Source of the DNA: Buchananella felis
GTDB taxonomy: Bacteria > Actinomycetota > Actinomycetes > Actinomycetales > Actinomycetaceae
NCBI RefSeq assembly: GCF_041380015.1
Contig: NZ_CP159978.1
Reading direction: 5' to 3' (one strand)
Length of the DNA stretch: 64,000 nt
Part shown: positions 35,459 to 44,091 of the stretch, one piece after another
Numbering within the stretch: position 1 is the stretch's first letter
How the letters are laid out: each line of letters begins with the position of its first letter
Made by a program: the position numbers and the translations under genes
The notes under the pieces: model-generated
Database searches by the model: none
What the model saw: the letters and a program-made list of their open reading frames with translations, nothing else
Told to the model about the DNA's origin: nothing

Positions 35459-36585
35459 TTTGCTTCCTCCTTCGGGGCGGCGGCGGGAACGTCGTCATTG
35501 GTGGAGATGCCGGGCAGGAACAGCCAGGTCACGCCCGCGCCGAGCAGCACGGCCACGAACACCACGGGACCAACGGCCTTGGGGGGCAGCACCACGAGGG
35601 CGGCGGTGCCCAGGGAGACGATGGCGGACCACAGGTACATGGTCAGCACGGCGCGGCGGTGGGAGTGGCCGGCGTTGAGGAGGCGGTGGTGCAGGTGCAT
35701 GCGGTCGGCGTGGAATGGGCTCTTGCCGGCGCGGGTGCGGCGCACCACGGCCATGCCCATGTCCAGCAGCGGCAGCAGCATGATCGCAAAGGGCAGCAGG
35801 ATGGGCAGCCAGGAGGGGGCCAGGGAGTCGCGGATGACCGAGTTGGGGTCCACCTGGCCGGTGACGATCACGATGATCGCGCCGGTGACGAAGCCGAGCG
35901 TGAGCGCCCCGGAGTCCCCCATGAAGATGCGGGCCGGGTGGAAGTTGTGGGGCAGGAAGCCCAGGCACACCCCCACCAGGGCGGCGCTGAGGGTGGCGGC
36001 CAGGGAGGCGTAGGTTTCGGCCCCGCTGAGGCGGGAGAGCACGTAGGAGTAGATGAAGAAGCCGGATACTCCGATTCCCACCATGCCTGCGGCCAGCCCG
36101 TCTAGGCCGTCCACGAAGTTCACGGCGTTGGCCAGGGCCACCACCACGATGACGGTGAGGAAGACCGACAGGGCCGACGATCCCACCGTCAGTCCCCCGA
36201 TCGGCAGCGAGACCAGCTGCACGCCCATGCGCACCAGCACCAGGGCGGCCAGGATCTGACCGATGAGTTTGACGGCCCAGTCCAGTTCCCACATGTCGTC
36301 CAGGGCGCCGAGCAGGCACATGATCCCGCCGGAGACCACGACGGCCCAGAACTGCTGGTCGGCCAGGGCGGGGCCCAGGAAGGCGGTCTGCTTGGCGATG
36401 AGCAGCGCCACGACGAGGCCCAGGTACATGGCCACACCGCCCAGGCGGGGCACGGGGACCTTGTGGACGTCGCGGCCGCGCACCGGGGTGAGCACGCCGA
36501 GGCGGTTGGCTAGCACGCGCACCACCGGCGTGAGCAGGTAGGTGACGCACGCGGCCGCGAGGACGACTAGCAGGTAGACCTTCAC
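35455..36585 (-). CDS. WecA/TagO-type undecaprenyl-phosphate sugar-1-phosphate transferase
   Basis: Polytopic membrane enzyme of the MraY/WecA family that puts a GlcNAc-1-phosphate-type sugar on undecaprenyl phosphate, starting polymer synthesis (teichoic acid, arabinogalactan linker or capsule). 376 residues from GTG 36585. Motifs: DDMWELDWAVK, NAVNFVDGLDGLAAG, MGDSGALTLGF, and the HADRMHLHHRLL loop that marks the WecA/TagO branch. GTGA overlaps at both ends join it to prmC-sua5 and to the AtpI-like gene. Confidence 0.92.
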   Translation of the reverse strand: MKVYLLVVLAAACVTYLLTPVVRVLANRLGVLTPVRGRDVHKVPVPRLGGVAMYLGLVVALLIAKQTAFLGPALADQQFWAVVVSGGIMCLLGALDDMWELDWAVKLIGQILAALVLVRMGVQLVSLPIGGLTVGSSALSVFLTVIVVVALANAVNFVDGLDGLAAGMVGIGVSGFFIYSYVLSRLSGAETYASLAATLSAALVGVCLGFLPHNFHPARIFMGDSGALTLGFVTGAIIVIVTGQVDPNSVIRDSLAPSWLPILLPFAIMLLPLLDMGMAVVRRTRAGKSPFHADRMHLHHRLLNAGHSHRRAVLTMYLWSAIVSLGTAALVVLPPKAVGPVVFVAVLLGAGVTWLFLPGISTNDDVPAAAPKEEAK

Positions 36586-38210
36586 CGGCCGCCCCCAGAG
36601 CTTTGGCCGGGTTGGCCGACGTCGCCGTCTGCCGCTGCGTCTGGGCCGCCGCCCGGTTGCGGGGCGGGGACGACGTGACCGCCGTCGGCCCCCACCACGG
36701 TGGCCAGGCCGGCGAGCGCGCCGGCGATGCGGGCGGGGTCCAGCGCGCCGGTGCGCACCACGCGCACCTCGCTGCCCGTGAGGTCGAGGATGGTGGAGGC
36801 GCCCTGGGTGGAGCGTTGTCCGCCGTCCAGGATGAGGGCCAGGCTGGCGCCGAGCTGGTCGGCGCACTCGCGCGCGGTGGTGGCCGGCGCCTGGCCGTGC
36901 AGGTTGGCGGAGGTCACGGCCAGGGGGCCGGTGATGCGCAGTAGTTCGCGGGCGGTGGCGTCGGCGGGAACGCGCAGCGCCACGGTGCCGTTGGTCTCCC
37001 CCAGGTCCCATTCGACCTCGGGGCGGGCGGGCAGGATGAGGGTGAGGGCGCCGGGCCAGAAGGAATGGGCCAGGCGGGTGGCGACGTCGGAGAACTCGGG
37101 CACCAGGGCGGTGGCGGCCGCAGCGTCAGCGATCAGCACCGGGGGCGGGAAGTTGCGTCCGCGGCCCTTGGCGGCCAGGAGGCGGCCCACGGCGGCCGGG
37201 CTGAAGGGGTCCGCGCCGATGCCGTAGACGGTGTCCGTGGGCAGGGCGATCACGTGGCCTTGGTGCACGGCCGCAGCGGCCTGCTCCAGGGCAGCAGCGG
37301 TGGGTTCAAGCAGCTGCATCGTGTCCGCCTCTCCTGGCCAGGTGGCGGCCAGGTAGCGCTGGCGGCCGCTGAGGTCGTCTTGGGTGGAGGCGGCGGTGAA
37401 CCCGGCTTCCAGGGCCATCCTAACCACGGCCGGTCCCTGGTGATCGGCGTGTTCGATGAAGACGCGCCCACCGGCTCGCAGCAGCTCGCGGGCGCGCTGC
37501 AGCACGGCGGCCAAGTGGCCCAGCCCGTCGGCACCCTGGCCGTAGAGCGCCAGCGCCGGGTCGAACTTGGCCACCTCGGGGTCGCGGGGCACGGCCGCCG
37601 GGGGCACGTAGGGCGGGTTGGAGACCACCACGTCCACGCTGCCGCGCAGCTCCCCCAGCGGGGAGCCGCAGATCGGGGCGCGCACGTCTCCCTCCACCAA
37701 CCGCACCTGAGGGGCGAGCGCGGCGATGTTGCGGGCGGCCAGCTCCAGCGGAGCCTGGCCCAGCTCCAGGGCCCACACACGCGAGCCGGGGACCTCGGTG
37801 GCCACCGCCAGGGCGATGGCGCCCGAACCGGTGCACAGGTCCACCACCGTGGGGGCGGCCGGGCGGCCGGCGGCCGTGGCCTCCCGCGCGGCGGCGCGGG
37901 CGGCGTCGATGGCTACCTGGGCCACCTGCTCGGTCTCCGGTCGGGCCACGAAGGTCCCCGGGGCGCTGGCCAGGGTCAGGTGCCGAAAGGGCATCTGTCC
38001 CAACAGGTGCTGCAGGGGCTCGCGCTGGGCGCGCCGCTCGGTCAGGCGCGCCAGCTGCTCTGCCTGGTCGGCACTGAGCGGGGCGGTGGCGAGCACGGGC
38101 GGGCCGCCCAGCACGTGCTGGGCCAGCCAGCGCGCGTCGGCGGCCGGGCTGGGCACCCCGGCCCGCGTGAGCGCTCCGGTCACGGCGGCTATCGCCTCGC
38201 GTGGGCTCAT
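36582..38210 (-). CDS. Fused PrmC (release factor methyltransferase)-Sua5/TsaC (threonylcarbamoyl-AMP synthase)
   Basis: One uninterrupted frame of 542 residues. Residues 1-290 are PrmC, which methylates the GGQ glutamine of release factors: SAM motif LCTGSGAIALA and catalytic NPPY at 198-201. Residues 298-500 are Sua5/TsaC, which makes threonylcarbamoyl-AMP for t6A37 of tRNA: LPTDTVYGIG, a K-G-R loop, and SANLHGQ; a Pro/Gly-rich tail follows. No stop separates them. M298 (ATG 37319) matches the usual Sua5 start and has AGGAG 11 bases upstream, so separate Sua5 could also be made. ATG 38210 is chosen by homology; GTG 38246, overlapping the prfA stop as GTGA, is the alternative. Confidence 0.9.
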   Translation of the reverse strand: MSPREAIAAVTGALTRAGVPSPAADARWLAQHVLGGPPVLATAPLSADQAEQLARLTERRAQREPLQHLLGQMPFRHLTLASAPGTFVARPETEQVAQVAIDAARAAAREATAAGRPAAPTVVDLCTGSGAIALAVATEVPGSRVWALELGQAPLELAARNIAALAPQVRLVEGDVRAPICGSPLGELRGSVDVVVSNPPYVPPAAVPRDPEVAKFDPALALYGQGADGLGHLAAVLQRARELLRAGGRVFIEHADHQGPAVVRMALEAGFTAASTQDDLSGRQRYLAATWPGEADTMQLLEPTAAALEQAAAAVHQGHVIALPTDTVYGIGADPFSPAAVGRLLAAKGRGRNFPPPVLIADAAAATALVPEFSDVATRLAHSFWPGALTLILPARPEVEWDLGETNGTVALRVPADATARELLRITGPLAVTSANLHGQAPATTARECADQLGASLALILDGGQRSTQGASTILDLTGSEVRVVRTGALDPARIAGALAGLATVVGADGGHVVPAPQPGGGPDAAADGDVGQPGQSSGGGR

Positions 38211-38242
38211 CCCCTCCTGCGGGCGCGTCCCTTGGGGCAGGC

Positions 38243-39325
38243 TCACTGCCCGGAGGCCTCGGCTAGGCGCTCGGCGCGCTCCATGTCGATGCAGGACTGG
38301 ATGACGGCGTGCAGTTCCCCGCCCAGCACGGCGTCCAGGTTGTAGGCCTTGAAGCCGGTGCGGTGGTCGGCGATGCGGTTTTCGGGGAAGTTGTAGGTGC
38401 GGATGCGCTCGGAACGGTCCACGGTGCGCACCTGGGAGCGGCGGGCGGCAGAGGCGGCGGCCTCCTCCTCGGCCTTCTTCGCGTCGCGCAGGCGGGCGCG
38501 CAGCACGCGCATGGCCGCCTCCTTGTTCTGCAGCTGGCTCTTCTCGTTCTGCATGGAGACCACGATCCCGGTGGGCAGGTGGGTGATGCGCACGGCGGAG
38601 TCCGTGGTGTTGACCGACTGCCCGCCCGGGCCGGAGGAACGGTAGACGTCGATGCGCAGCTCGTTGGGGTCCAGCTGGATCTCCTCGTCGCTCTCCTCCG
38701 CCTCCGGCAGCACCAGCACGCCGGCGGCGGAGGTGTGGATGCGGCCCTGGGACTCGGTGACGGGGACGCGCTGGACGCGGTGCACGCCGCCCTCGAACTT
38801 CAGGTGGGCCCACACCCCGTCCTCGGGGGCCACGTTGCCGCGCGCGCGGATGGCCAGGGTGATGTCCTTGTAGCCGCCCAGGTCGGAGTCGGTGGAGCCC
38901 AGCACCGCCGCAGCCCAGCCCTTGGCCTCGGCGTAGCGGGTGTACATGCGCACCAGGTCGCCGGCGAACAGGGCGGATTCCTCTCCGCCCTCCCCGGCCT
39001 TGACCTCCAGGATGACGTCGCGGGCGTCATCGGGGTCGCGGGGGGCTAGCACGTCGTGCAGGTGCTCCTCTGCGGCGGCTGCGGCCTCCTCCAGGGCGGG
39101 CACCTCCGCAGCGAAGTCGGGGTCCTCTGCGGCCAGCTCGCGGGCGGCCTCCAGGTCGCTGACGGCCTGCTCCCAGTCCCGGTAGGCGCTCACCACGCGC
39201 CCCAGCTCCGCGTAGCGCCGGCCCAGGGTGCGGGCCTTGGCCTGGTCCTCGTGGACTGCCGGGTCGGCCAGCGCCGCCTCGATCTGCGCATACTCCGCCA
39301 GCTGTGCTGCCGCGATCTCGCTCAC
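38243..39325 (-). CDS. prfA: Peptide chain release factor 1
   Basis: Class I release factor for UAA and UAG, 360 residues. The peptidyl-hydrolysis motif is GGQSVN (SSGPGGQSVNTTDSAVRITHLPTG); the RF1-type codon-recognition segment lies in the preceding domain. GTG start with AGGAGA upstream. Its glutamine is the substrate of PrmC, encoded directly downstream. Confidence 0.96.
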   Translation of the reverse strand: MSEIAAAQLAEYAQIEAALADPAVHEDQAKARTLGRRYAELGRVVSAYRDWEQAVSDLEAARELAAEDPDFAAEVPALEEAAAAAEEHLHDVLAPRDPDDARDVILEVKAGEGGEESALFAGDLVRMYTRYAEAKGWAAAVLGSTDSDLGGYKDITLAIRARGNVAPEDGVWAHLKFEGGVHRVQRVPVTESQGRIHTSAAGVLVLPEAEESDEEIQLDPNELRIDVYRSSGPGGQSVNTTDSAVRITHLPTGIVVSMQNEKSQLQNKEAAMRVLRARLRDAKKAEEEAAASAARRSQVRTVDRSERIRTYNFPENRIADHRTGFKAYNLDAVLGGELHAVIQSCIDMERAERLAEASGQ

Positions 39326-39412
39326 CGGTGTTCTCCTCTAGCTACGTTTTGTGGACGACACTGCCGCCCGCCGCTCCCCTCCCGTGCTGCGCGCGCGGGG
39401 CGGGAAAATACA

Positions 39413-39450
39413 ACGAGCGCCGGGCGCCACGTGGGCAGCCCGGCGCTCGT
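39413..39450 (-). terminator. Intrinsic terminator of rpmE
   Basis: Perfect 13-base stem (39413-39425 with 39438-39450); the minus-strand tail is TGTATTTTCC. It overlaps the last bases before the rpmE stop region and separates it from prfA. Confidence 0.88.
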
Positions 39451-39456
39451 GAAGTG

Positions 39457-39669
39457 CTACTTCTGACGCTTGCCGTAACGAGCCTCGAAGCGAGCCACAC
39501 GACCACCGGTGTCCAGAATCTTCTGCTTGCCGGTGTAGAACGGGTGGCACGCGGAGCAGACGTCGGCGCGCAGTTCGCCCGACGTGGAGGTCGAGCGAGT
39601 GGTGAAGGTGTTGCCGCAGGTGCACGTCACGACGGTGGTGACGTACTCCGGGTGAATACCCTGCTTCAT
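39457..39669 (-). CDS. rpmE: Ribosomal protein L31 (zinc-binding form)
   Basis: 70-residue 50S protein starting MKQGIHPEY, with the zinc cysteines of the C+ form: CTC and CSAC. Presence of the cysteines means this is the zinc-replete paralogue. AAGGAG precedes the ATG; a terminator follows. Confidence 0.96.
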   Translation of the reverse strand: MKQGIHPEYVTTVVTCTCGNTFTTRSTSTSGELRADVCSACHPFYTGKQKILDTGGRVARFEARYGKRQK

Positions 39670-39756
39670 GGTTTCTCCTTGAGGTTTAGGTCCGGGTCCA
39701 TGGTTGGACCGCCACGGTGAACCGGAGCCAAGGGGTCATTCTTCCAGCCCGGGGGC

Positions 39757-39837
39757 GGTGAGCGCCACCTCTGGCGCCGTGGTGGCGCTCACCCACGGGC
39801 CTGGGTTGGGGGCGGCGGCGCGAGCGCCGCCGCCCCC
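39757..39837 (-). terminator. Two back-to-back hairpins after rho
   Basis: Hairpin one: 13-base perfect stem 39757-39769 with 39781-39793. Hairpin two: 13-base perfect stem 39808-39820 with 39825-39837 and a CGAG loop, starting 18 bases past the rho stop. Neither has a T tract on the minus strand, so termination may be weak or serve RNA stability. Confidence 0.65.
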
Positions 39838-39855
39838 ACCAGAGCGATTTGGGTG

Positions 39856-41841
39856 TCAGTCGTTTTCCGCTGCCGGGGTGGTCTTAGAGACGGTGAGCAG
39901 GAACTCGGTGTTGGACTGCGTCTCACGCAGCTTGGACAACACCAGTTCGGTGGCCTGCTGCAACTCCAGTCCGGCCAGGACTCGGCGCAGCTTCCACAGG
40001 ATCTTCAGCTCCTCGGAACGAACCAGGATCTCCTCGCGGCGCGTGCCGGAGGCGTTGACGTCCACGGCCGGGAACACGCGGCGGTCGGCCAGCTGGCGGG
40101 ACAGGCGCAGCTCCATGTTTCCGGTGCCCTTGAACTCCTCGAAGATGACCTCGTCCATCTTGGAGCCGGTCTCCACCAGGGCGGTGGCCAGGATCGTGAG
40201 CGAGCCGCCGTTTTCCACGTTGCGGGCGGCACCGAAGAAGCGCTTGGGCGGGTAGAGCGCAGAGGCGTCCACACCACCGGACAGGATGCGCCCGGAGGCG
40301 GGGGCGGCCAGGTTGTAGGCGCGGCCCAGGCGGGTGATGGAGTCCAGCAACACCACCACGTCCTGCCCCAGCTCCACCAGGCGCTTGGCGCGCTCGATGG
40401 CCAGCTCCGCCACCTGCGTGTGGTCGGAGGCCGGGCGGTCGAAGGTGGAGGCAATGACCTCGCCCTTGACCGTGCGCTCCATGTCGGTGACCTCTTCGGG
40501 GCGCTCGTCCACCAGCACCACCATCAGGTGGACCTCCGGGTTGTTCACGGAGATGGCGTTGGCGATCTGCTGCAGCACGATCGTCTTACCGGCCTTGGGC
40601 GGGGAGACGATCAGGCCGCGCTGGCCCTTACCGATGGGCGCCACCAGGTCGATCACGCGGGGCGTGAGGGCCTTGGGGGTGGTCTCCAGGCGCAGCTGCT
40701 CGTTCGGGTAGAGCGGGACCAGCTTGGCGAACTCGGGGCGCGCCTTGGCCTCCTCCACCGTCATCGAGTTGACGCGGTCCAGGCGCACCAGCGGGTTGGC
40801 CTTGTTCACGCCGCGACCGGAGTGGTGCTGCTGGGCCTCCCCCTCTCGCGGAGCGCGGATGGCGCCCTGCACGGCGTCGCCCGGGCGCAGACCGTACTTG
40901 CGGACCTGGCTGAGGGAGACGTACACGTCGCGCGGGCCGGGCAGGTAGCCGGAGGTGCGCACGAAGGCGTGGTTGTCGTGCACGTCCAGGATGCCGGCGA
41001 TCGGCACCAGCACATCGTCCTCGGTGATCTCCGGCTCGGCTTCCTCCCCGCCGCGCCCGCGCCGCTTGTTGCGGTCGCGGCCGCGCCGGCGGCGCCCACC
41101 GCGCTCGTCGTCCCAGTTCTCTCGCCGTTCGTCGCGGCGGTCCTCGCGGCGCTGGCGGCGCTCACCGGCGGCCTCCCCCACCGCGTCCAGCGCGGCCTGG
41201 GTCTGCGCCGGCAGCTCGCCACGCTGACCGTCCTCGCCGCGATTGCGCGCGAACTCACCCTTCACGTCCAGATCGGCGGCGCCCGCACCGGCCGCGTCCA
41301 CCGCCCCGGTGCTCAGGCCCCGGCGGCCGCGCCGTCCGCGCCGCTCACCCTGCTCGGACCGATCAAAACGGTCCCGGCCCTCGCGGCGCTCCCGGCCCTC
41401 ACCGTTGCTCTCGGCCCGCTCGCGATTCTCACCGCGCTCGCCGCGACGCTCGGAGCGGCCGGCGGCAACGTCGTCCACCCGCTCGCCACGACGCTCGGAG
41501 CGACCGGCGGCAACGCCGTCCCCACCCTCACTGCGGCGGGAATAAGCCTGGCGCTCCTGCTCGCGGTCCGCCTCGCTGCGCTCGGTGCGGGAGGCGCGGC
41601 CCTCCGCTGCGCTGCGAGAGACGGACAGGGCGCGGGCGGCGCGGTCAGAGGCCGGGCGCCCCTCCCCCTGCTCGGGGCGGGCGGCGCGGCCCCCACCGGA
41701 GCGGGCGGCGGAGATGGCCTCGATCAATTCCGGCTTGCGCTTGGCGCTAACGCCGGTAAGCCCCAGCTGCTTGGCCAGGTCCTTCAACTCCGGCAGCCGC
41801 ATCTTGTCAAGGGAGGGCTGAGTCGTGATTGCTTCGCTCAC
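39856..41841 (-). CDS. rho: Transcription termination factor Rho with long basic/acidic insert
   Basis: Hexameric RNA helicase that ends transcription. 661 residues from GTG 41841, with AAGGA seven bases upstream. Residues 1-45 are the Rho N-terminal helical domain (MRLPELKDLAKQLGL). Residues about 50-250 are a disordered Arg/Glu/Gly-rich insert, as in other high-GC actinobacteria, including a local duplication of VAAGRSERRGER. The RNA-binding domain follows (GILDVHDNHAFVRTSGYLPG), then the ATPase core with PPKAGKT (Walker A), VVLVDERPEEVTDM and DSITRLGRAYN. The 15-bp interspersed motif of this window lies inside the insert (41463-41477). Confidence 0.95.
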   Translation of the reverse strand: MSEAITTQPSLDKMRLPELKDLAKQLGLTGVSAKRKPELIEAISAARSGGGRAARPEQGEGRPASDRAARALSVSRSAAEGRASRTERSEADREQERQAYSRRSEGGDGVAAGRSERRGERVDDVAAGRSERRGERGENRERAESNGEGRERREGRDRFDRSEQGERRGRRGRRGLSTGAVDAAGAGAADLDVKGEFARNRGEDGQRGELPAQTQAALDAVGEAAGERRQRREDRRDERRENWDDERGGRRRRGRDRNKRRGRGGEEAEPEITEDDVLVPIAGILDVHDNHAFVRTSGYLPGPRDVYVSLSQVRKYGLRPGDAVQGAIRAPREGEAQQHHSGRGVNKANPLVRLDRVNSMTVEEAKARPEFAKLVPLYPNEQLRLETTPKALTPRVIDLVAPIGKGQRGLIVSPPKAGKTIVLQQIANAISVNNPEVHLMVVLVDERPEEVTDMERTVKGEVIASTFDRPASDHTQVAELAIERAKRLVELGQDVVVLLDSITRLGRAYNLAAPASGRILSGGVDASALYPPKRFFGAARNVENGGSLTILATALVETGSKMDEVIFEEFKGTGNMELRLSRQLADRRVFPAVDVNASGTRREEILVRSEELKILWKLRRVLAGLELQQATELVLSKLRETQSNTEFLLTVSKTTPAAEND

Positions 41842-41991
41842 GGATGTGTCCTTCTTCGTGCCGGAAAACGCACGGAAAATCAATGAAGAGAAAGCCACTA
41901 CGGGCTAGGAATGCCAGCCTTGCTGGCGAGGCGCGCGGCCAGCGGCCCGGCGCACAATCCCTACCCTAACAGAAACGCGGCCCTCGCCGCC

Positions 41992-42915
41992 TCAGGCCAC
42001 GATCCGGGCGCCCTGCATGTCGATGCCGGGGGTGAGCACCTCCCAATCGCGTTCCAACTCGGCGCGGGTGGCCGGGTCCAGTTCCTGGAAGACCAGCACC
42101 GACGGCCCAGCCCCGGAAACCACGGCCGGCAGGCCCCGACGGCGCAGCGCACGCACCGCCCCCACCGTGCCCGGCATGGAGGCCGCGCGGGCGTCCTGGT
42201 GCAGGCGGTCGGCGGTGGCCTCCATCCAGTCCACCTCCACCCCGCACAGGCCCGCGGTGAGCAGGGCGGCGCGGGCCACGTTGAACGCCGCATCCGCGTG
42301 GGACACCTGATCCGGCAGGACGGAGCGGGCCTTGGCCGTGGCCAGGCGGGTGCCCGGCACCAGCACCGTCAGCGGCAGGTCGGCGCGCACGGGCAAAGAA
42401 GCGCAGCGCCCCCGCCCGTTGGCGTCCACCCAGCTGACGGTCGCCCCGCCGTAGATGGCCGGGGCGGCGTTGTCCGGGTGACCCTCAAACTCGGTGGCCA
42501 GCTCCAGCAGGGAGGCATCGCTGAGCGGCCCCTCTGATGCCGGGTCGTAACCGGGCAGGTTTGGGGCCGTGGTCAGGGCCCTAGCCAGCATCAGACCGGC
42601 CACCACGGCAGCGGAGGAGGATCCCATGCCGCGCCCGTGCGGGATGCGGTTGTGACACACCAACTCCAGGCCGCCCTGCGGGGCACCGGCGGCGTCCAGG
42701 CCAACCCGGATCGCCTTGATCACCAGGTTGTCCTCTCCCGCGCTCACGGAGCCCTCGCCCTGGCCGCGCACCTCCACCCGGGTAGCACCCACCGTGGCGC
42801 GCACGCTGACGCGGTCACACATCCCCAAAGCCAAACCGAGGGAGTCAAACCCTGGCCCCAGATTGGCACTGGTGGCTGGGACCTCCACGGTGGCGGTGGC
42901 GCGTTTGATGGACAT
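41992..42915 (-). CDS. thrB: Homoserine kinase
   Basis: GHMP-family kinase phosphorylating homoserine for threonine synthesis. 307 residues: substrate motif VPATSANLGPGFDSLGLAL and ATP motif PHGRGMGSSSAAVVAG. ATG 42915 has AGGAGA upstream. A 9-base hairpin (42965-42973 with 42990-42998) lies between thrC and thrB and might reduce read-through. Last gene of hom-thrC-thrB. Confidence 0.95.
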   Translation of the reverse strand: MSIKRATATVEVPATSANLGPGFDSLGLALGMCDRVSVRATVGATRVEVRGQGEGSVSAGEDNLVIKAIRVGLDAAGAPQGGLELVCHNRIPHGRGMGSSSAAVVAGLMLARALTTAPNLPGYDPASEGPLSDASLLELATEFEGHPDNAAPAIYGGATVSWVDANGRGRCASLPVRADLPLTVLVPGTRLATAKARSVLPDQVSHADAAFNVARAALLTAGLCGVEVDWMEATADRLHQDARAASMPGTVGAVRALRRRGLPAVVSGAGPSVLVFQELDPATRAELERDWEVLTPGIDMQGARIVA

Positions 42916-43011
42916 GGACTCTCCTTTGCGCGGACGCAAGATGCCTAGAAGTTTGTCAAGCGGCAGCGGCGGCCCGGTTCTGCGCCGGTGCCGCCGCTCG
43001 CGTGGCTCGCG

Positions 43012-44091
43012 TTACAGGCCCAGCACCTGGGCGGCCGCCTCCACGGTCGGGGCGATCACGGTCGGGTCGATCTCGCGGTTGCCTAGCGCCGTGGCCGTGT
43101 CTTTCAACCCGTTTCCGGTCACGGTGCAAACGATCTTGGCGCCGGCAGGCACCTCACCACGCTCGTGGGCGGCCAGCAGACCCGCCACGGAGGCCGCAGA
43201 AGCGGGCTCCACAAAGACGCCAACTTCAGCGGCTAGCAGCGCCTGCGCCGCCAGGATCTCCTCGTCAGTGACGGCCTTGATGAAGCCGCCGGAGGTGTCG
43301 CGCGCCGCCACGGCCAGGTCCCAGGAGGCGGGGTTGCCGATGCGGATCGCGGTCGCGATGGTCTCTGGTGCCTCAATCGGGTGGCCCGCCACGAACGGGG
43401 CGGAACCGGCGGCCTGGATGCCCCACATCTTGGGGGTCTTGGTGGCGCGGGCTTCGTGCTGCGCGCCCGCGTCTAGGCCCGCGTACTCGCGGTAGCCCAT
43501 CCAGTAGGCGGAGATGTTGCCGGCGTTGCCGACGGGCAGCACGTGGATGTCCGGGGCGTCGCCCAGCGCGTCCACAATCTCAAAGGCCGCAGTCTTCTGG
43601 CCTTGCAGGCGGTAGGGGTTGACGGAGTTGACCAACGCCACCGGGTATTCATCGGCAAGGGCGCGGGCAATGCGAAGGCAGTCGTCGAAGTTGCCGTCAA
43701 CGGCCACCAACTGGGCGCCGTGCACGATCGCCTGGGCCAGCTTGCCGGCCGCGATCTTGCCGGTGGGCAGGATGACGGCGCAGCCCAGGCCCGCGCGCAC
43801 CGCGTAGGCGGCGGCGGAGGCGGAGGTGTTGCCCGTGGAGGCGCACACCACCATCTTGGTGTCCGTGGCGGCCACCTTGGACATGGCCATGGTCATGCCG
43901 CGGTCCTTGAAGGAGCCGGTCGGGTTGGCGCCCTCCACCTTGATGTAGACCTCGGCGCCCACGGTGGCGGATAGGGAGGGGGCGTGCACCAGCGGGGTGC
44001 CTCCCTCCAGCAGGGTTACCACCGGGTCGTCCTGCTCAATCGGCAGGCGGTCGCGGTATTCCTCGATCAGACCTCGCCATTGGTGTGCCAT
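43012..44091 (-). CDS. thrC: Threonine synthase
   Basis: PLP enzyme converting phosphohomoserine to threonine. 359 residues; PLP lysine in GSFKDRGMTMA, phosphate-cup VCASTGNTSASAAAYA, and a C-terminal VCTVTGNGLKD. The short actinobacterial class. Its ATG overlaps the hom stop by one base (TGATG). Confidence 0.95.
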   Translation of the reverse strand: MAHQWRGLIEEYRDRLPIEQDDPVVTLLEGGTPLVHAPSLSATVGAEVYIKVEGANPTGSFKDRGMTMAMSKVAATDTKMVVCASTGNTSASAAAYAVRAGLGCAVILPTGKIAAGKLAQAIVHGAQLVAVDGNFDDCLRIARALADEYPVALVNSVNPYRLQGQKTAAFEIVDALGDAPDIHVLPVGNAGNISAYWMGYREYAGLDAGAQHEARATKTPKMWGIQAAGSAPFVAGHPIEAPETIATAIRIGNPASWDLAVAARDTSGGFIKAVTDEEILAAQALLAAEVGVFVEPASAASVAGLLAAHERGEVPAGAKIVCTVTGNGLKDTATALGNREIDPTVIAPTVEAAAQVLGL

